A stretch of 45,601 nt of DNA from Burkholderiales bacterium (GCA_026399835.1 JAPLQE010000012.1:1-45601); one strand, 5' to 3'; shown: positions 24,943-33,775, numbered from the stretch's first letter. Notes: generated from the letters alone by a model not told the origin. Program-made: numbers and translations.

Positions 24943-26145
24943 TCAGGCCTTGAGCGGGAACACCGGCTCGGCCTCGCGGTAGTCGCGCGGGATGATCACG
25001 CGGATGTCGCCCTTGATCACCTGCGTCATCAGCGGCTGCGCGCCCTGGTTCTGGCCGTCGACGAACTTCGTCGGACCGTAGGGCATGATGTGGTCCGAGA
25101 AGGTGCTCGAGGCCAGCGCATCGATGATCGCCGCCCGGTCGGTCGACTTCGCGCGCTCGATCGCATCGGCCAGCAGGCGCATGGCGGTGTACGCCATGAA
25201 CACCTCGTAGCTGAAGAACAGCCCCTTGGCCTCGACCCGCTTCCTCAGTTCCAGGCTGCGCTTGTCGCGCGGGTTGAACCAGTGGTTGCAGTCGATGATG
25301 CCGTTCGAGGCGTCCGGGAACTCCTTGAGGAACTTGTAGCTCGAGGCCGCCCCGCCCAGCACCGAGTAGATCGCCTTGGGCTGCACCTTCTGCTGCTGCA
25401 TCGTGCGCACCAGCAGCGCGTACTCGTTGTAGTAGTTGGCCGGGATCACGATGTCCGGGTTCACCGACTTCATCCTCAGCACGATGTTGTTGAAGTCGCG
25501 GGTGGGGTTCGCGTGCTTGACCACCTCCTTCACCTCGTAGCCGTAGCCGGGCAGCTCGCGCGACAGCAGGTTGGCGGTGCCGGTGCCGAACAGCGACTCC
25601 TCGTGGATGATCATCACCGTCTTCGCAGGCTTGCCCGCGGCGGTGTTGAGCACGTGCAGGTTCGCGACCGCGACCTGCGCGCAGGTGCGGTAGCCCGGGC
25701 CGAAGCGGAAGGTGTTCTTCAGCCCGCGCTCGACGATCTGGTCGGCCACGCCGACGTCGACCACGTGCGGCAGGCCGTGGCGGGCCGCGGCCTGCGTGGT
25801 CGCCAGGCAGATCGCCGACGCGAAGGCGCCCAGCACCGCCGAGACGCCCGCCTCGTTCATCTTCTCGACCTCGGCGGCGCCCGCCTGCGGCGTGGACTGC
25901 GCGTCGCCGAGCAGGGCCTCGAGCTTGGCGCCGCCGAGCGACTTGATGCCGCCCGCCTTGTTGACGTCCTCGAGCGCCATCAGCGCGCCCTCGCGGCACT
26001 GCTGGCCCGAGTAGGCGAGCGCCCCGGTGACCGGGTGCAGCACGCCGATCTTGACCGTGCGCGGCTGCGCACCGCCCACCAGCGGGAAGGCGGTGGCGGA
26101 GCCGGCGACGGCCGACTGCTTCAGGAACCTGCGACGCGTGCTCAT
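24943..26145 (-). CDS. Liv-type ABC transporter substrate-binding protein with Tat-like signal
   Basis: Periplasmic binding protein of 400 residues (Peripla_BP_6 / LivK family). The N-terminus STRRRFLKQSAVAG is a good twin-arginine signal, followed by the family opening TVKIGVLHPVTGALAYSGQQ (about residues 30-49). ISAVLGA-type and YNEYALLV segments mark the two lobes. A GAGGAG ribosome site lies 8 bp before the ATG, and the ATG overlaps the GntR stop (ATGA). The ligand is unknown: relatives in catabolic operons bind amides, aromatic acids or urea rather than leucine. Tat export suggests folding before transport. Confidence 0.86.
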   Translation of the reverse strand: MSTRRRFLKQSAVAGSATAFPLVGGAQPRTVKIGVLHPVTGALAYSGQQCREGALMALEDVNKAGGIKSLGGAKLEALLGDAQSTPQAGAAEVEKMNEAGVSAVLGAFASAICLATTQAAARHGLPHVVDVGVADQIVERGLKNTFRFGPGYRTCAQVAVANLHVLNTAAGKPAKTVMIIHEESLFGTGTANLLSRELPGYGYEVKEVVKHANPTRDFNNIVLRMKSVNPDIVIPANYYNEYALLVRTMQQQKVQPKAIYSVLGGAASSYKFLKEFPDASNGIIDCNHWFNPRDKRSLELRKRVEAKGLFFSYEVFMAYTAMRLLADAIERAKSTDRAAIIDALASSTFSDHIMPYGPTKFVDGQNQGAQPLMTQVIKGDIRVIIPRDYREAEPVFPLKA

Positions 26146-26990
26146 CTGTGCTCCTCGTGCGGCGCCCGACTGCTGCGGGCGGGTTGACGGACCGGCCGCG
26201 CCGCAGGGGCGGGCACCGGCGATTCTTTGCTGACCCAGACCCGCGCATCGACACCGCCGATGCGCGAGAGCTCCATCTCGTACCGGTACCGGTCCGGCCG
26301 GTACAGCCCGTGCAGCCACTGCACCGGGCGCTCGTCGGCATCGAGCACCAGGCGGTTGACCGCGAGCAGCGCCGAGCCGACCGCGACGTCCAGGTGCGTG
26401 GCCACGGCGGCATCGGCCAGCCGCGCGCTGATCGTCTGCGTGGCGCGCCCGATCCGCACGCCGGCCTGCTCGAGCAGCACCAGGATGGGCGTGCGCGCGA
26501 GCTCGCGACGGCCGAAGCGCGCGCCCAGGCGCGCCGGCACCCAGGTGGTGATGTGCGAGATCGGGCCGTCGCGGGTGGCGCGTACCCGCACCGCCTTCTG
26601 CACCGCGGCGCCCGCGGCGAGGTCCAGCGCGCGCGCGACCGCCTCGGGCGCGGCGAGCGTCTCGCAGGTCACGACGCGCACCGAGGTCCGCCGACCCAGG
26701 GTCACGATGTTCTCGAGCAGGCCCTCGAGCGGCACGGCGGGCGCATCGTCCTCGTCGGCGCGGCGCACGGGCACGGTGCCGCGCCCGGGCGTGCGCTCGA
26801 TCAACCCCTCGGCGGCGAGCGACTCGAGCGCGCGGCGCACCGTCACCCGGGCCACGCCGAAGTCGGCGGCCAGGCGCGGCTCGCTCGGCAGGCCCTCGGC
26901 CCAGCGCCCTTCCAGGAGCTGCTCGCGCAGCACCAGGTAGACCTGGTGATACTTGGGCAAGGGGAGCGAAACGGGCAGACCGCGGACCAT
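26142..26990 (-). CDS. GntR-family (HutC/UTRA) regulator of the downstream operon
   Basis: A 282-residue transcription factor. The N-terminal winged helix is at about residues 12-78 (YHQVYLVLREQLLEG, LPSEPRLAADFGVARVTVRR, ALESLAAEGLIERTPGRGT). The C-terminal UTRA ligand-binding domain runs from about 95 to 255 (VQKAVRVRATRDGPISH, VLLEQAGVRIGRATQTISA). It is the first gene of the 12-gene operon, overlaps livK (ATGA) and diverges from the biotin-carboxylase gene. HutC-type regulators usually bind the substrate or an early intermediate, so it is likely a repressor of its own operon. The ATG at 26990 places the start only about 10 bp after the predicted -10. Confidence 0.87.
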   Translation of the reverse strand: MVRGLPVSLPLPKYHQVYLVLREQLLEGRWAEGLPSEPRLAADFGVARVTVRRALESLAAEGLIERTPGRGTVPVRRADEDDAPAVPLEGLLENIVTLGRRTSVRVVTCETLAAPEAVARALDLAAGAAVQKAVRVRATRDGPISHITTWVPARLGARFGRRELARTPILVLLEQAGVRIGRATQTISARLADAAVATHLDVAVGSALLAVNRLVLDADERPVQWLHGLYRPDRYRYEMELSRIGGVDARVWVSKESPVPAPAARPVRQPARSSRAPHEEHR

Positions 26991-26999
26991 GGGCACGGA

Positions 27000-27028
27000 C
27001 GGTAGGTGCGCACCGCTTGTCCTGTCAA
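27000..27028 (-). promoter_or_regulatory. Predicted promoter of the 12-gene GntR-Liv-Hyu operon
   Basis: On the minus strand a perfect -35 TTGACA (27028-27023) is followed after 17 bp by CTACCG (27005-27000), a poor -10. The start site would fall within a few bases of the GntR ATG, so the mRNA may be leaderless or nearly so. Confidence 0.4.
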
Positions 27029-27041
27029 TGGAACAAACAGG
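27021..27041. promoter_or_regulatory. Inverted repeat over the -35 of the operon promoter, candidate GntR operator
   Basis: CCTGT (27021-27025) and ACAGG (27037-27041) are inverted around an 11-bp centre, and an overlapping TTGTCC/GGAACAA pair adds further symmetry. The repeat covers the TTGACA -35, so binding of the divergently positioned GntR protein would block transcription. Confidence 0.4.
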
Positions 27042-27202
27042 CGCGTCGGGTCTTTGTGCGGCGCCGAACCCGACCCGTCGAATTGCCCCGCCCCCCGCGG
27101 CGCTGGTAGCCTGCGGACAGGGCCCGCCCAGACCCTTCCCGCTCGCTCCACCGACCGTGCGCCCTGCGCCGCGGGCCGGTGCCGTCAAGGTGCACAGACC
27201 GC

Positions 27203-29227
27203 ATGTTCGACACGATCCTGATCGCCAACCGCGGCGAGATCGCCTGCCGCGTCGCCGCCACCGCGCGCCGGCTCGGCGTGCGCACCGTCGCCGTCTACTC
27301 CGACGCCGACGCCGACGCCCGCCACGTGCGCGCCTGCGACGAGGCGTACCGGCTCGGGCCCGCCCCGGCGCGCGAGTCGTACCTGCGCGGCGACGCGATC
27401 CTGCAGATCGCCAGGCGATGCGGCGCGCAGGCGATCCACCCGGGCTACGGCTTCCTGTCCGAGAACGAGGGCTTCGCCCAGGCCTGCGCCGACACGGGTG
27501 TGGTGTTCATCGGCCCGCCGCCCTCGGCGATCTCGGCGATGGGCCTGAAGGCCGAGTCCAAGCGGCTGATGGCCGCGGCCGGCGTGCCGCTGGTGCCCGG
27601 CTACCACGGCGAGGACCAGGACCCGGCGCTGCTCGCGAGCGAGGCCGCGAAGATCGGCTTTCCGGTGCTGATCAAGGCGAGCGCGGGCGGCGGCGGCAAG
27701 GGCATGCGGATCGTGCGCGAGGCCGGCGAGTTCGCCGCCGCGCTGGCCTCGTGCAAGCGCGAGGCCACCGCCTCCTTCGGCAACGACGCGGTGCTGGTGG
27801 AGCGCTACGCGACCAAGCCGCGCCACGTCGAGATCCAGGTGTTCGCCGACGCGCACGGCCACGCGCTGTACCTGTTCGAGCGCGACTGCTCGGTGCAGCG
27901 CCGCCATCAGAAGGTCATCGAGGAGGCGCCGGCGCCGGGCCTGCCCGAGGCCACGCGGCGCGCGATGGGCGAGGCGGCGGTGGCCGCGGCGCGCGCGGTC
28001 GGCTACGTCGGTGCGGGCACGGTGGAGTTCATCCTCGATGCCTCGGGCGCGTTCTACTTCATGGAGATGAACACGCGGCTGCAGGTCGAGCATCCGGTCA
28101 CCGAGATGATCACCGGGCTCGACCTGGTCGAGTGGCAGCTGCGCGTGGCCGGCGGCGAGCCGCTGCCGCTGGCGCAGTCGGACCTGCGCGTGAACGGCCA
28201 TGCGATCGAGGCGCGCGTCTACGCCGAGAACCCGGACCGCGGCTTCCTGCCGTCGACCGGCACCCTGGTGCACCTGCGCACGCCCCCCGCCGTGCAGTTC
28301 ACGGTCGGTGCGGACGCGAGCGGCCGGCCGGCCGCGGTGCGCATCGACAGCGGCATCGGCGAGGGCGACACGATCACGCCGTTCTACGACCCGATGATCG
28401 CCAAGCTGATCGTCTGGGGCGAGGACCGTGCGCAGGCGATCGCCCGGATGCGCGAGTCGCTCGCGCGCTTCGAGGCGGTGGGCCCGTCGACCAACGTCGA
28501 CTTCCTCGGCCGCCTGATGCGCTGCCGCAGCTTCGCCGAGGCCGACCTCGACACCGCGCTGATCGAGCGCGAGCGCGAGGCCCTGGCGCCGCGCACCGCC
28601 GCACCGCCCGCAATCGTGCTCGCCACCGCCGCCGCCGCGGTGCTCACCGCCGAGACGCCGCGCGGCGCCGCCTCCGACCCGTGGTCGGTCGCCGACGGCT
28701 TCCGGATCGGCGCGCCGCTCGCGCGTACGCTGGTCTTCACGCGCGGCGAGTCCCGACACGAGGTGGTGCTCGAGTACGGGCGCGGCGGCCATGCGGTGCG
28801 CACCGGCGACACCGTGCTGTGCCTGGCGGCGCTGCGCCGCGACGGCGCCCGCGTGAGCGGCATCGCCGGCGAATCGCGCTTCGACGCGAGCGCGGTGGTC
28901 GCCGGCGAGACGCTGTACCTGTTCGGCATCGACGGCCACTGGCAGCTCGGCTACGCGCCGCCGCTCGCGCACGCGGGCGACGCCGACGACACCGGCGGCA
29001 GCCTCGCGGCGCCGATGCCGGGCAAGGTGATCGCGCTGATGGTCGAGGCGGGCGCCACGGTGCGGCGCGGCCAGCCGCTGCTGGTGATGGAGGCGATGAA
29101 GATGGAGCACACCATCGCCGCGCCCGCCGACGGCGTGGTCGAGGCCCTGCTCTACCGGGTCGGCGACCAGGTGGCAGAAGGGGCGGCGCTGGTGGGGTTC
29201 GCGGCGTCGGTGCCCGCGCCGGCCTGA
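27203..29227 (+). CDS. Acyl-CoA carboxylase alpha subunit (biotin carboxylase + BCCP; methylcrotonyl- or propionyl-CoA type)
   Basis: A 674-residue biotin-dependent carboxylase alpha chain. Domains in order: biotin carboxylase N-terminal (ILIANRGEIACRV at 5-17), ATP-grasp (KASAGGGGKGMR near 159, MEMNTRLQVEHPVTE near 288), biotin carboxylase C-terminal (EARVYAEN near 336, then DPMIAKLIVWG), a BT-type linker domain and a C-terminal biotinyl domain with MEAMKMEH, where the biotinylated Lys is residue 633. It carboxylates biotin for transfer to an acyl-CoA by a beta subunit, which is absent from this window. The length fits methylcrotonyl-CoA carboxylase (LiuD) or propionyl-CoA carboxylase. It diverges from the GntR operon and is followed by an M81 gene. 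Confidence 0.85.
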   Translation: MFDTILIANRGEIACRVAATARRLGVRTVAVYSDADADARHVRACDEAYRLGPAPARESYLRGDAILQIARRCGAQAIHPGYGFLSENEGFAQACADTGVVFIGPPPSAISAMGLKAESKRLMAAAGVPLVPGYHGEDQDPALLASEAAKIGFPVLIKASAGGGGKGMRIVREAGEFAAALASCKREATASFGNDAVLVERYATKPRHVEIQVFADAHGHALYLFERDCSVQRRHQKVIEEAPAPGLPEATRRAMGEAAVAAARAVGYVGAGTVEFILDASGAFYFMEMNTRLQVEHPVTEMITGLDLVEWQLRVAGGEPLPLAQSDLRVNGHAIEARVYAENPDRGFLPSTGTLVHLRTPPAVQFTVGADASGRPAAVRIDSGIGEGDTITPFYDPMIAKLIVWGEDRAQAIARMRESLARFEAVGPSTNVDFLGRLMRCRSFAEADLDTALIEREREALAPRTAAPPAIVLATAAAAVLTAETPRGAASDPWSVADGFRIGAPLARTLVFTRGESRHEVVLEYGRGGHAVRTGDTVLCLAALRRDGARVSGIAGESRFDASAVVAGETLYLFGIDGHWQLGYAPPLAHAGDADDTGGSLAAPMPGKVIALMVEAGATVRRGQPLLVMEAMKMEHTIAAPADGVVEALLYRVGDQVAEGAALVGFAASVPAPA

Positions 29228-29283
29228 GATGAGCCCCCGATGAGGCCGGTGCGAGGCGCCTGGGCGAACGAGGGCCGGCGGCG

Positions 29284-30786
29284 ATGACCCGCATCGCCGT
29301 CGCCCGGCTCTGGTTCGAGGGCAACGCCTTCTCGCCGACGCTCACCGGCGAGGCCGAGTTCGCACGGCGCGAGTGGCGCGAGGGCGAGGCGGCGCTCGCG
29401 GCCGGACGCGGCACCGCCACCGAGCTGGGCGCGGTGGTCGACGCCGCCGCGGCCGACGGCCTGTATCCCGGCTGGTCGGTGCACGCGCTGCGCTGCGCGT
29501 CGGCCGACCCGGGCGGCCCGATCGAGGAGGCGGTGTTCGGCCGCTGGCTCGACGAGGTGCTCGCCGGGCTGCGGCGCGTGGCGCCCGACGGCGTCTACCT
29601 GTCGCTGCACGGCGCGGCGATCACCACCGCGCGCGACACGCCCGAGCTCGACGCGCTGCGCGCCGTGCGGGCCGCGGTCGGCGACGCGGTGCCGGTGGTC
29701 GCGAGCTTCGACCTGCACGGCAACCTCGATCCGGGCATCGCCGCGCCGCTCGACTTCGGCACGGTCTACCGCACCTATCCGCACGTCGACATGCACGAGA
29801 CCGCCACGCGCGCGCTCGGCGTGCTCGCGCGGCGGCTGGCCGGCGCGCCGCGCGCCGCGGGCGCGGTGGTGCCGCTCGGGCGCGTGCTGCCGAGCTTCAA
29901 CATGCGCACCGACGGCGGCCCGATGCAGGCCCTCGAGGCGCTCGCTCGCGCCGCCGAGCGCGAGCCGGGCGTGCTCGACGTGTCGCTGTTCGGCGGGTTC
30001 CCGTATGCGGACACCGCGGCCACCGGCGCCTCGGTGATGGTCTGGGCCGACGACGCTCCGCACGCCGCACGCGTCGCGCACCGGCTCGCCGACGCGATGG
30101 CCGCCCGCGCCGCCGAGTTCGAGCCGCGGCTGCTGTCGGCGCGCGAGGGCCTCCTGAGCGCGCTCGCCGCCTCCGCCGGCCCGGTCGCGATCACCGACCC
30201 CGCCGACAACCCGCTGTCGGGCGGCGGCGCGGACACGCCGGCGCTCTTCGCCGCCCTGCTCGCGATGCGGCGCGAGCCCGGCTCGCCGCTCGCCGCGCTG
30301 CCCGCGGGGCGCATCGCCTTCGCCTACTTCGCCGATGCGGCGCTGGTCGCGCGAGCGCGGGCCGCCGGGCCGGGCGCGACGATCGAGGCGGCGCTCGGCG
30401 CGCGTCACGGCGATGCGTTCGGCGCCGCCGTGAAGGTGTCCGCCCGCGTGCTGCGCGCCACCGACGGCCGCTTCGTGAACACCGGGCCGATGGAACGCGG
30501 CTCGGTCGTCGACGTGGGGCCGAGCGTCGTGCTCGACGTCGACGGCATCCTGGTGGTGGTCACCAGCGCCGTCGGCGCGGCCAACGACCCGGGCTTCCTC
30601 GCGCTGCACGGCATCGACCCCGGCGCGCTGCGCCTGCTCGCGGTGAAGGCGAAGAACCACTTCCGTGCGGCCTTCGCGCCGCTGCTCGGTGCCATCGTCG
30701 ACGTCGACTGCCCGGGGCCGGCCGCGGCCGACCTGTCGACGCTGCCGTTCCGGCATGCGCCGGGGGTCGTGCGGCCCGCCCGCTGA
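29284..30786 (+). CDS. M81-family metallopeptidase (microcystinase C / MlrC-like)
   Basis: A 500-residue member of the M81 family, with the N-terminal DUF1485 domain followed by an MlrC C-terminal domain. Likely metal-binding residues are in ASFDLHGNLDPG (near residue 140) and YRTYPHVDMHETATRA (near 162-177). VKTFN-like and FGGFPYADTAATGASVMV segments match the family. MlrC hydrolyses linearised microcystin peptides, but most bacterial homologues have unknown substrates and sit in catabolic clusters. It follows the carboxylase by 56 bp on the same strand, so the two may be co-transcribed. Confidence 0.83.
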   Translation: MTRIAVARLWFEGNAFSPTLTGEAEFARREWREGEAALAAGRGTATELGAVVDAAAADGLYPGWSVHALRCASADPGGPIEEAVFGRWLDEVLAGLRRVAPDGVYLSLHGAAITTARDTPELDALRAVRAAVGDAVPVVASFDLHGNLDPGIAAPLDFGTVYRTYPHVDMHETATRALGVLARRLAGAPRAAGAVVPLGRVLPSFNMRTDGGPMQALEALARAAEREPGVLDVSLFGGFPYADTAATGASVMVWADDAPHAARVAHRLADAMAARAAEFEPRLLSAREGLLSALAASAGPVAITDPADNPLSGGGADTPALFAALLAMRREPGSPLAALPAGRIAFAYFADAALVARARAAGPGATIEAALGARHGDAFGAAVKVSARVLRATDGRFVNTGPMERGSVVDVGPSVVLDVDGILVVVTSAVGAANDPGFLALHGIDPGALRLLAVKAKNHFRAAFAPLLGAIVDVDCPGPAAADLSTLPFRHAPGVVRPAR

Positions 30787-30893
30787 CGCGACGGCGCACG
30801 ACGACGGGCATCGGAGTTGCCTGCAGGTTCCGGACGCTCCGGTGCGCGGCCAGGCCGCCCCGGGATCCATCATCCCGCCTCGCAGAGAGTCCC

Positions 30894-31661
30894 ATGACGC
30901 CCTCCACCGACACCCTTTCCCTACCCGTCGCGTTCGCGATGCCCGCCGCCGCATCGGCCATCGCCGACATCGTCCTCGCGGCCTGCCAGCGATCGATGTC
31001 GCTGCATGCGCAGCTCGTCGACCACATGGTCGGCGTCGGCATCGAGCACTCGCGCCAAGCCTTCTCCGATCCGCGCGCCGCCCTGCGCGACGCGATGCTC
31101 ACCACTTCCGCCATGGAGCCGGTCTGGCGCTACGCCATGGGCCTCGCCGGCATCGGCCAGACCGCGGTGTCCTCGGTGACGACCCTGGTGACCGCGCAGA
31201 TGCGCGGCGCCGACGCCGAGGTCGAGTCGCTGTCGCGCCAGGCGCGCGAGGAGGCGGCCCGCAGCACCGAGCAGGCCGCCGGCGCCGCGCAGACCGCGAT
31301 GAGCCACGGGCTCGCCGCCCTCGGCCGGCTCGCGCAGACCGCGACCCGGCCTGCGACCGAGGTGGTGACGCGCGGCACGAGCGACATGCGGTCGGGCGCG
31401 GGCTCGCAGGCCAGCGAGGCCGCCGAGGCGGCGATGTCCGTGATCGAGGACACGGTCGGCGAGGCCGGCGGATCGGCCGGGCGCACGCCGCAGGTCGACC
31501 GCAGCGCCCGCGCGCATGCGGCGACCAAGGCGCGCGCCGCGCGCAGCACCGCCCCCGGCACGCCGCGCGGCCCGGCTAAGGCCGCCCCGACGCACGCCGG
31601 CGCGGCGCGGGAGGGCGCCCGCAACGGACGCGGCGCCAGGAAGACCGGCCCGCGGGGCTGA
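30894..31661 (+). CDS. Phasin-family protein with a basic C-terminal tail
   Basis: A 255-residue protein. Residues about 15-135 form the amphipathic helical phasin-like region (QRSMSLHAQLVDHMVG, EPVWRYAMGLAGIGQ, VESLSRQAREEAARS), expected to coat polyhydroxyalkanoate granules. From about residue 200 the chain becomes Ala/Arg/Lys/Pro-rich (RSARAHAATKARAARS, then further basic repeats), like the histone-like tails of PhaF and PhaM that link granules to the nucleoid. The ATG is preceded by GAGAG. It stands between the M81 gene and a hairpin that separates it from a convergent gene. No other PHA gene is nearby. Confidence 0.7.
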   Translation: MTPSTDTLSLPVAFAMPAAASAIADIVLAACQRSMSLHAQLVDHMVGVGIEHSRQAFSDPRAALRDAMLTTSAMEPVWRYAMGLAGIGQTAVSSVTTLVTAQMRGADAEVESLSRQAREEAARSTEQAAGAAQTAMSHGLAALGRLAQTATRPATEVVTRGTSDMRSGAGSQASEAAEAAMSVIEDTVGEAGGSAGRTPQVDRSARAHAATKARAARSTAPGTPRGPAKAAPTHAGAAREGARNGRGARKTGPRG

Positions 31662-31671
31662 CGCGCCACAC

Positions 31672-31712
31672 GGGGCCGTCCCGCCGGCGCGCACCGCCGT
31701 CGGGACCGGCCC
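31672..31712. terminator. Long GC-rich hairpin between convergent genes
   Basis: The arms GGGGCCGTCCCGCCGGCG (31672-31689) and CGCCGTCGGGACCGGCCC (31695-31712) pair over nearly their whole length with a short loop. It lies 10 bp after the phasin stop and 9 bp before the end of the opposing gene, so it could act in both directions. No T tract is present. Confidence 0.45.
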
Positions 31713-31720
31713 GCGCGCCC

Positions 31721-32662
31721 TCAGCCGTACCGCTTCGCCAGCGACGCCACGCTCGCGTGGAAGCCCGCGACTGTCTTCTCCAGGATCTCGGCCACCGTCT
31801 CGACGGCCTCGATGCGCCCGCAGACCTGCCCGGTCAGCGGCACCGCCGCCTCCATGTCGCCGCCGAAGTACAGGTCCTGCACGCCGGCGAACTCGGCGCG
31901 CACGCTCTCCGGGATCGTGGCTTCCAGCCGCGTCGTGCGCGCCGTGCGCAGCGCGCGCAGCGCCGGCCCCTGCCCGCCGCGGTTGAGGAACACGGTGTCG
32001 GTCTCGGCGGCGCCCACGATCGCGCGCTTCCAGTTGTCGTGCACCGGCGACTCCGCCGCCGACAGCATCCGCGTGCCCATCTGGATGCCCTCGGCACCGA
32101 GCGCGAACGCGGCCGCCATCGACGGCCCGTCGCAGAAGCCGCCGGCCGCGATCACCGGCACGTCGACCTTCGAGCACACCAGCGGCAGCAGCACCATCGA
32201 GGCCACGTCGCGCTGGTTCTTGAAGCCGCCGCCCTCGCCGCCCTCGACGATCAGCCCGTCGACGCCGGCCTCCACCGCCTTCAGTGCGCCCTTGAGCGTG
32301 GGCACGACGTGGAACACGGTGAGCCCCGCCGCCTTGAGCTCGGCGCAGTAGCGCGACGGATCGCCCGCCGACGTGGTCACGAAGCGCACGCCCTGGTCGA
32401 CCACGAACTTCACGATGTCCGGATCGCGCACGTAGGCCAGCGCGATGTTCACGCCGAAGGGCTTGTCGGTCAGGTCGCGCATCTTGCGGATCTCGCCGCG
32501 GATCGCGTCGAGGTCCCCCGAGGAGGTCTCGATGATGCCCATGCCGCCGGCATTGGAGACCGCCGAGGCGAGCTGCGCGCGGGCGATCCAGCCCATCGGC
32601 GCCTGCACGATCGGACAGGGCACGCCCAGCAGGCGGGTAACGCGGTTGTCGAGGGATCGCAT
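31721..32662 (-). CDS. Nitronate monooxygenase family flavoprotein
   Basis: FMN-dependent TIM-barrel enzyme of 313 residues (2-nitropropane dioxygenase family). The opening PIVQAPMGWIARAQLASAVS (about residues 17-36), KPFGVNIALAYVRDP near 67-81, GVDGLIVEGGEGGGF near 133-147 and VIAAGGFCDGPSMAAAFALG near 170-189 are the FMN-binding signatures. The active-site His of class I enzymes (usually in an EGxEAGGH motif) is replaced here by GGGF, so it may be a class II-like or enoyl-reductase-related member. It follows the tctC-like gene at 31 bp and is probably co-transcribed with it. Confidence 0.8.
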   Translation of the reverse strand: MRSLDNRVTRLLGVPCPIVQAPMGWIARAQLASAVSNAGGMGIIETSSGDLDAIRGEIRKMRDLTDKPFGVNIALAYVRDPDIVKFVVDQGVRFVTTSAGDPSRYCAELKAAGLTVFHVVPTLKGALKAVEAGVDGLIVEGGEGGGFKNQRDVASMVLLPLVCSKVDVPVIAAGGFCDGPSMAAAFALGAEGIQMGTRMLSAAESPVHDNWKRAIVGAAETDTVFLNRGGQGPALRALRTARTTRLEATIPESVRAEFAGVQDLYFGGDMEAAVPLTGQVCGRIEAVETVAEILEKTVAGFHASVASLAKRYG

Positions 32663-32693
32663 GAAGGCTCGAGTCCGTCGGGAAGCGTGGATA

Positions 32694-33707
32694 TCAGTCG
32701 ATCTTGGCGCCCGAGGTCTTCACCACCTCGCGCCACTTGGCCGTCTCGCTCGCGATGTGGCGGGCGAGGTCCGCCGGCGTGCCGCCCACCGGCTCGGCGC
32801 CCAGCCCGCGGAAGCGCTCGATCACCTCGGGCTTCTTCAGGATGCGGTCGACCTCGGTCGAGACGCGCGTGACGATCGCCTCGGGCGTGCCGCGCGGCGC
32901 CACCAGCACGAACCACGACTCGGCCTCGTAGCCGGGCAGCGAGGCGCCGATGGGCTTGACGTCGGGGAGCTGCGCGTTCGGCGTCGCCGAGGTCACGCCG
33001 AGCGCGATCAGGCGGCCCGACTTGATGTGCGGCAGCGCCGAGGGCAGGTTGTCGATCGACATGTCGATCTGCCCGCCGAGCAGGTCCTGCAGCATCGGCG
33101 CGCTGCCCCGGTACGGGATGTGCGTGACGAAGACCTTGGCGCGGGTCTTGAAGAGCTCGGTGGAGAGCTGGCCGGTCGAGCCGTTGCCCGGGCTGCCGTA
33201 GGTGAGCTTGCCGGGCTTGGAGCGCGCCAGCGCGATCAGCTCGTCCATCGTCTTCACGCCCAGCGAGGGCGGCACGACCATCACGTTCGGCACGCGCGTC
33301 ACGTAGGAGACCGGGATCAGGTCCTTCTCCGTGTCGTACGGCATCTTCGGGTAGAGGAACTGGTTGATCGCCTGCGTGCCCGGCGTGCCCATCAGGAAGG
33401 TGTAGCCGTCGGGCGCCGACTTGGCGACCGCGTCGGCGCCGACGTTGCCGCCCGCGCCGGCCCGGTTCTCGATGATCACCGTCTGCTTGAGCACCGGCGA
33501 GAGCTGCTCGGCGATCACGCGCGCGACGATGTCGGTGGTGCCGCCGGCGGCGAAGGGCACGACGATGCGCACCGGTTTCGAGGGCCAGTCGGACTGGGCC
33601 AGGGCCTGGGGTGCGGCGACGGCCGACAGGACGCCGAGCGTGGCGGCGGCGGCGAGCGCGCGGCGGCGGACCGCGGCGTGCTGCGAGATGGAACGGTAGC
33701 GGCGCAT
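32694..33707 (-). CDS. Bug/TctC-family periplasmic substrate-binding protein
   Basis: A 337-residue tripartite-tricarboxylate-transporter binding protein of the Bug type, greatly expanded in Bordetella, Cupriavidus and relatives. It has a long Arg-rich signal peptide cleaved near ALA-QS (residue 38), then KPVRIVVPFAAGGTTDIVAR (about 44-63), the carboxylate-binding loop ENRAGAGGNVGADAVA (about 80-95) and YGSPGNGSTGQLS near 170-182. TctA/TctB membrane partners are not adjacent, as is usual for Bug genes. The ligand is probably a carboxylate but unknown. It is paired with the nitronate monooxygenase downstream. Confidence 0.88.
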   Translation of the reverse strand: MRRYRSISQHAAVRRRALAAAATLGVLSAVAAPQALAQSDWPSKPVRIVVPFAAGGTTDIVARVIAEQLSPVLKQTVIIENRAGAGGNVGADAVAKSAPDGYTFLMGTPGTQAINQFLYPKMPYDTEKDLIPVSYVTRVPNVMVVPPSLGVKTMDELIALARSKPGKLTYGSPGNGSTGQLSTELFKTRAKVFVTHIPYRGSAPMLQDLLGGQIDMSIDNLPSALPHIKSGRLIALGVTSATPNAQLPDVKPIGASLPGYEAESWFVLVAPRGTPEAIVTRVSTEVDRILKKPEVIERFRGLGAEPVGGTPADLARHIASETAKWREVVKTSGAKID

Positions 33708-33762
33708 GGTGGTGTCTCCCCCGTGTCGGAACGCCCGATGGTAGCGCGCCGGGCCGATCGCC

Positions 33763-33768
33763 TATGAT
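33763..33768 (+). promoter_or_regulatory. Possible -10 element before the GhrA-type reductase
   Basis: TATGAT (5 of 6 to consensus) lies 8 bp before the ATG at 33776. If used, the transcript would begin at or after that ATG, which would favour the ATG at 33800. No clear -35. Confidence 0.25.
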
Positions 33769-33775
33769 CGCCGCC

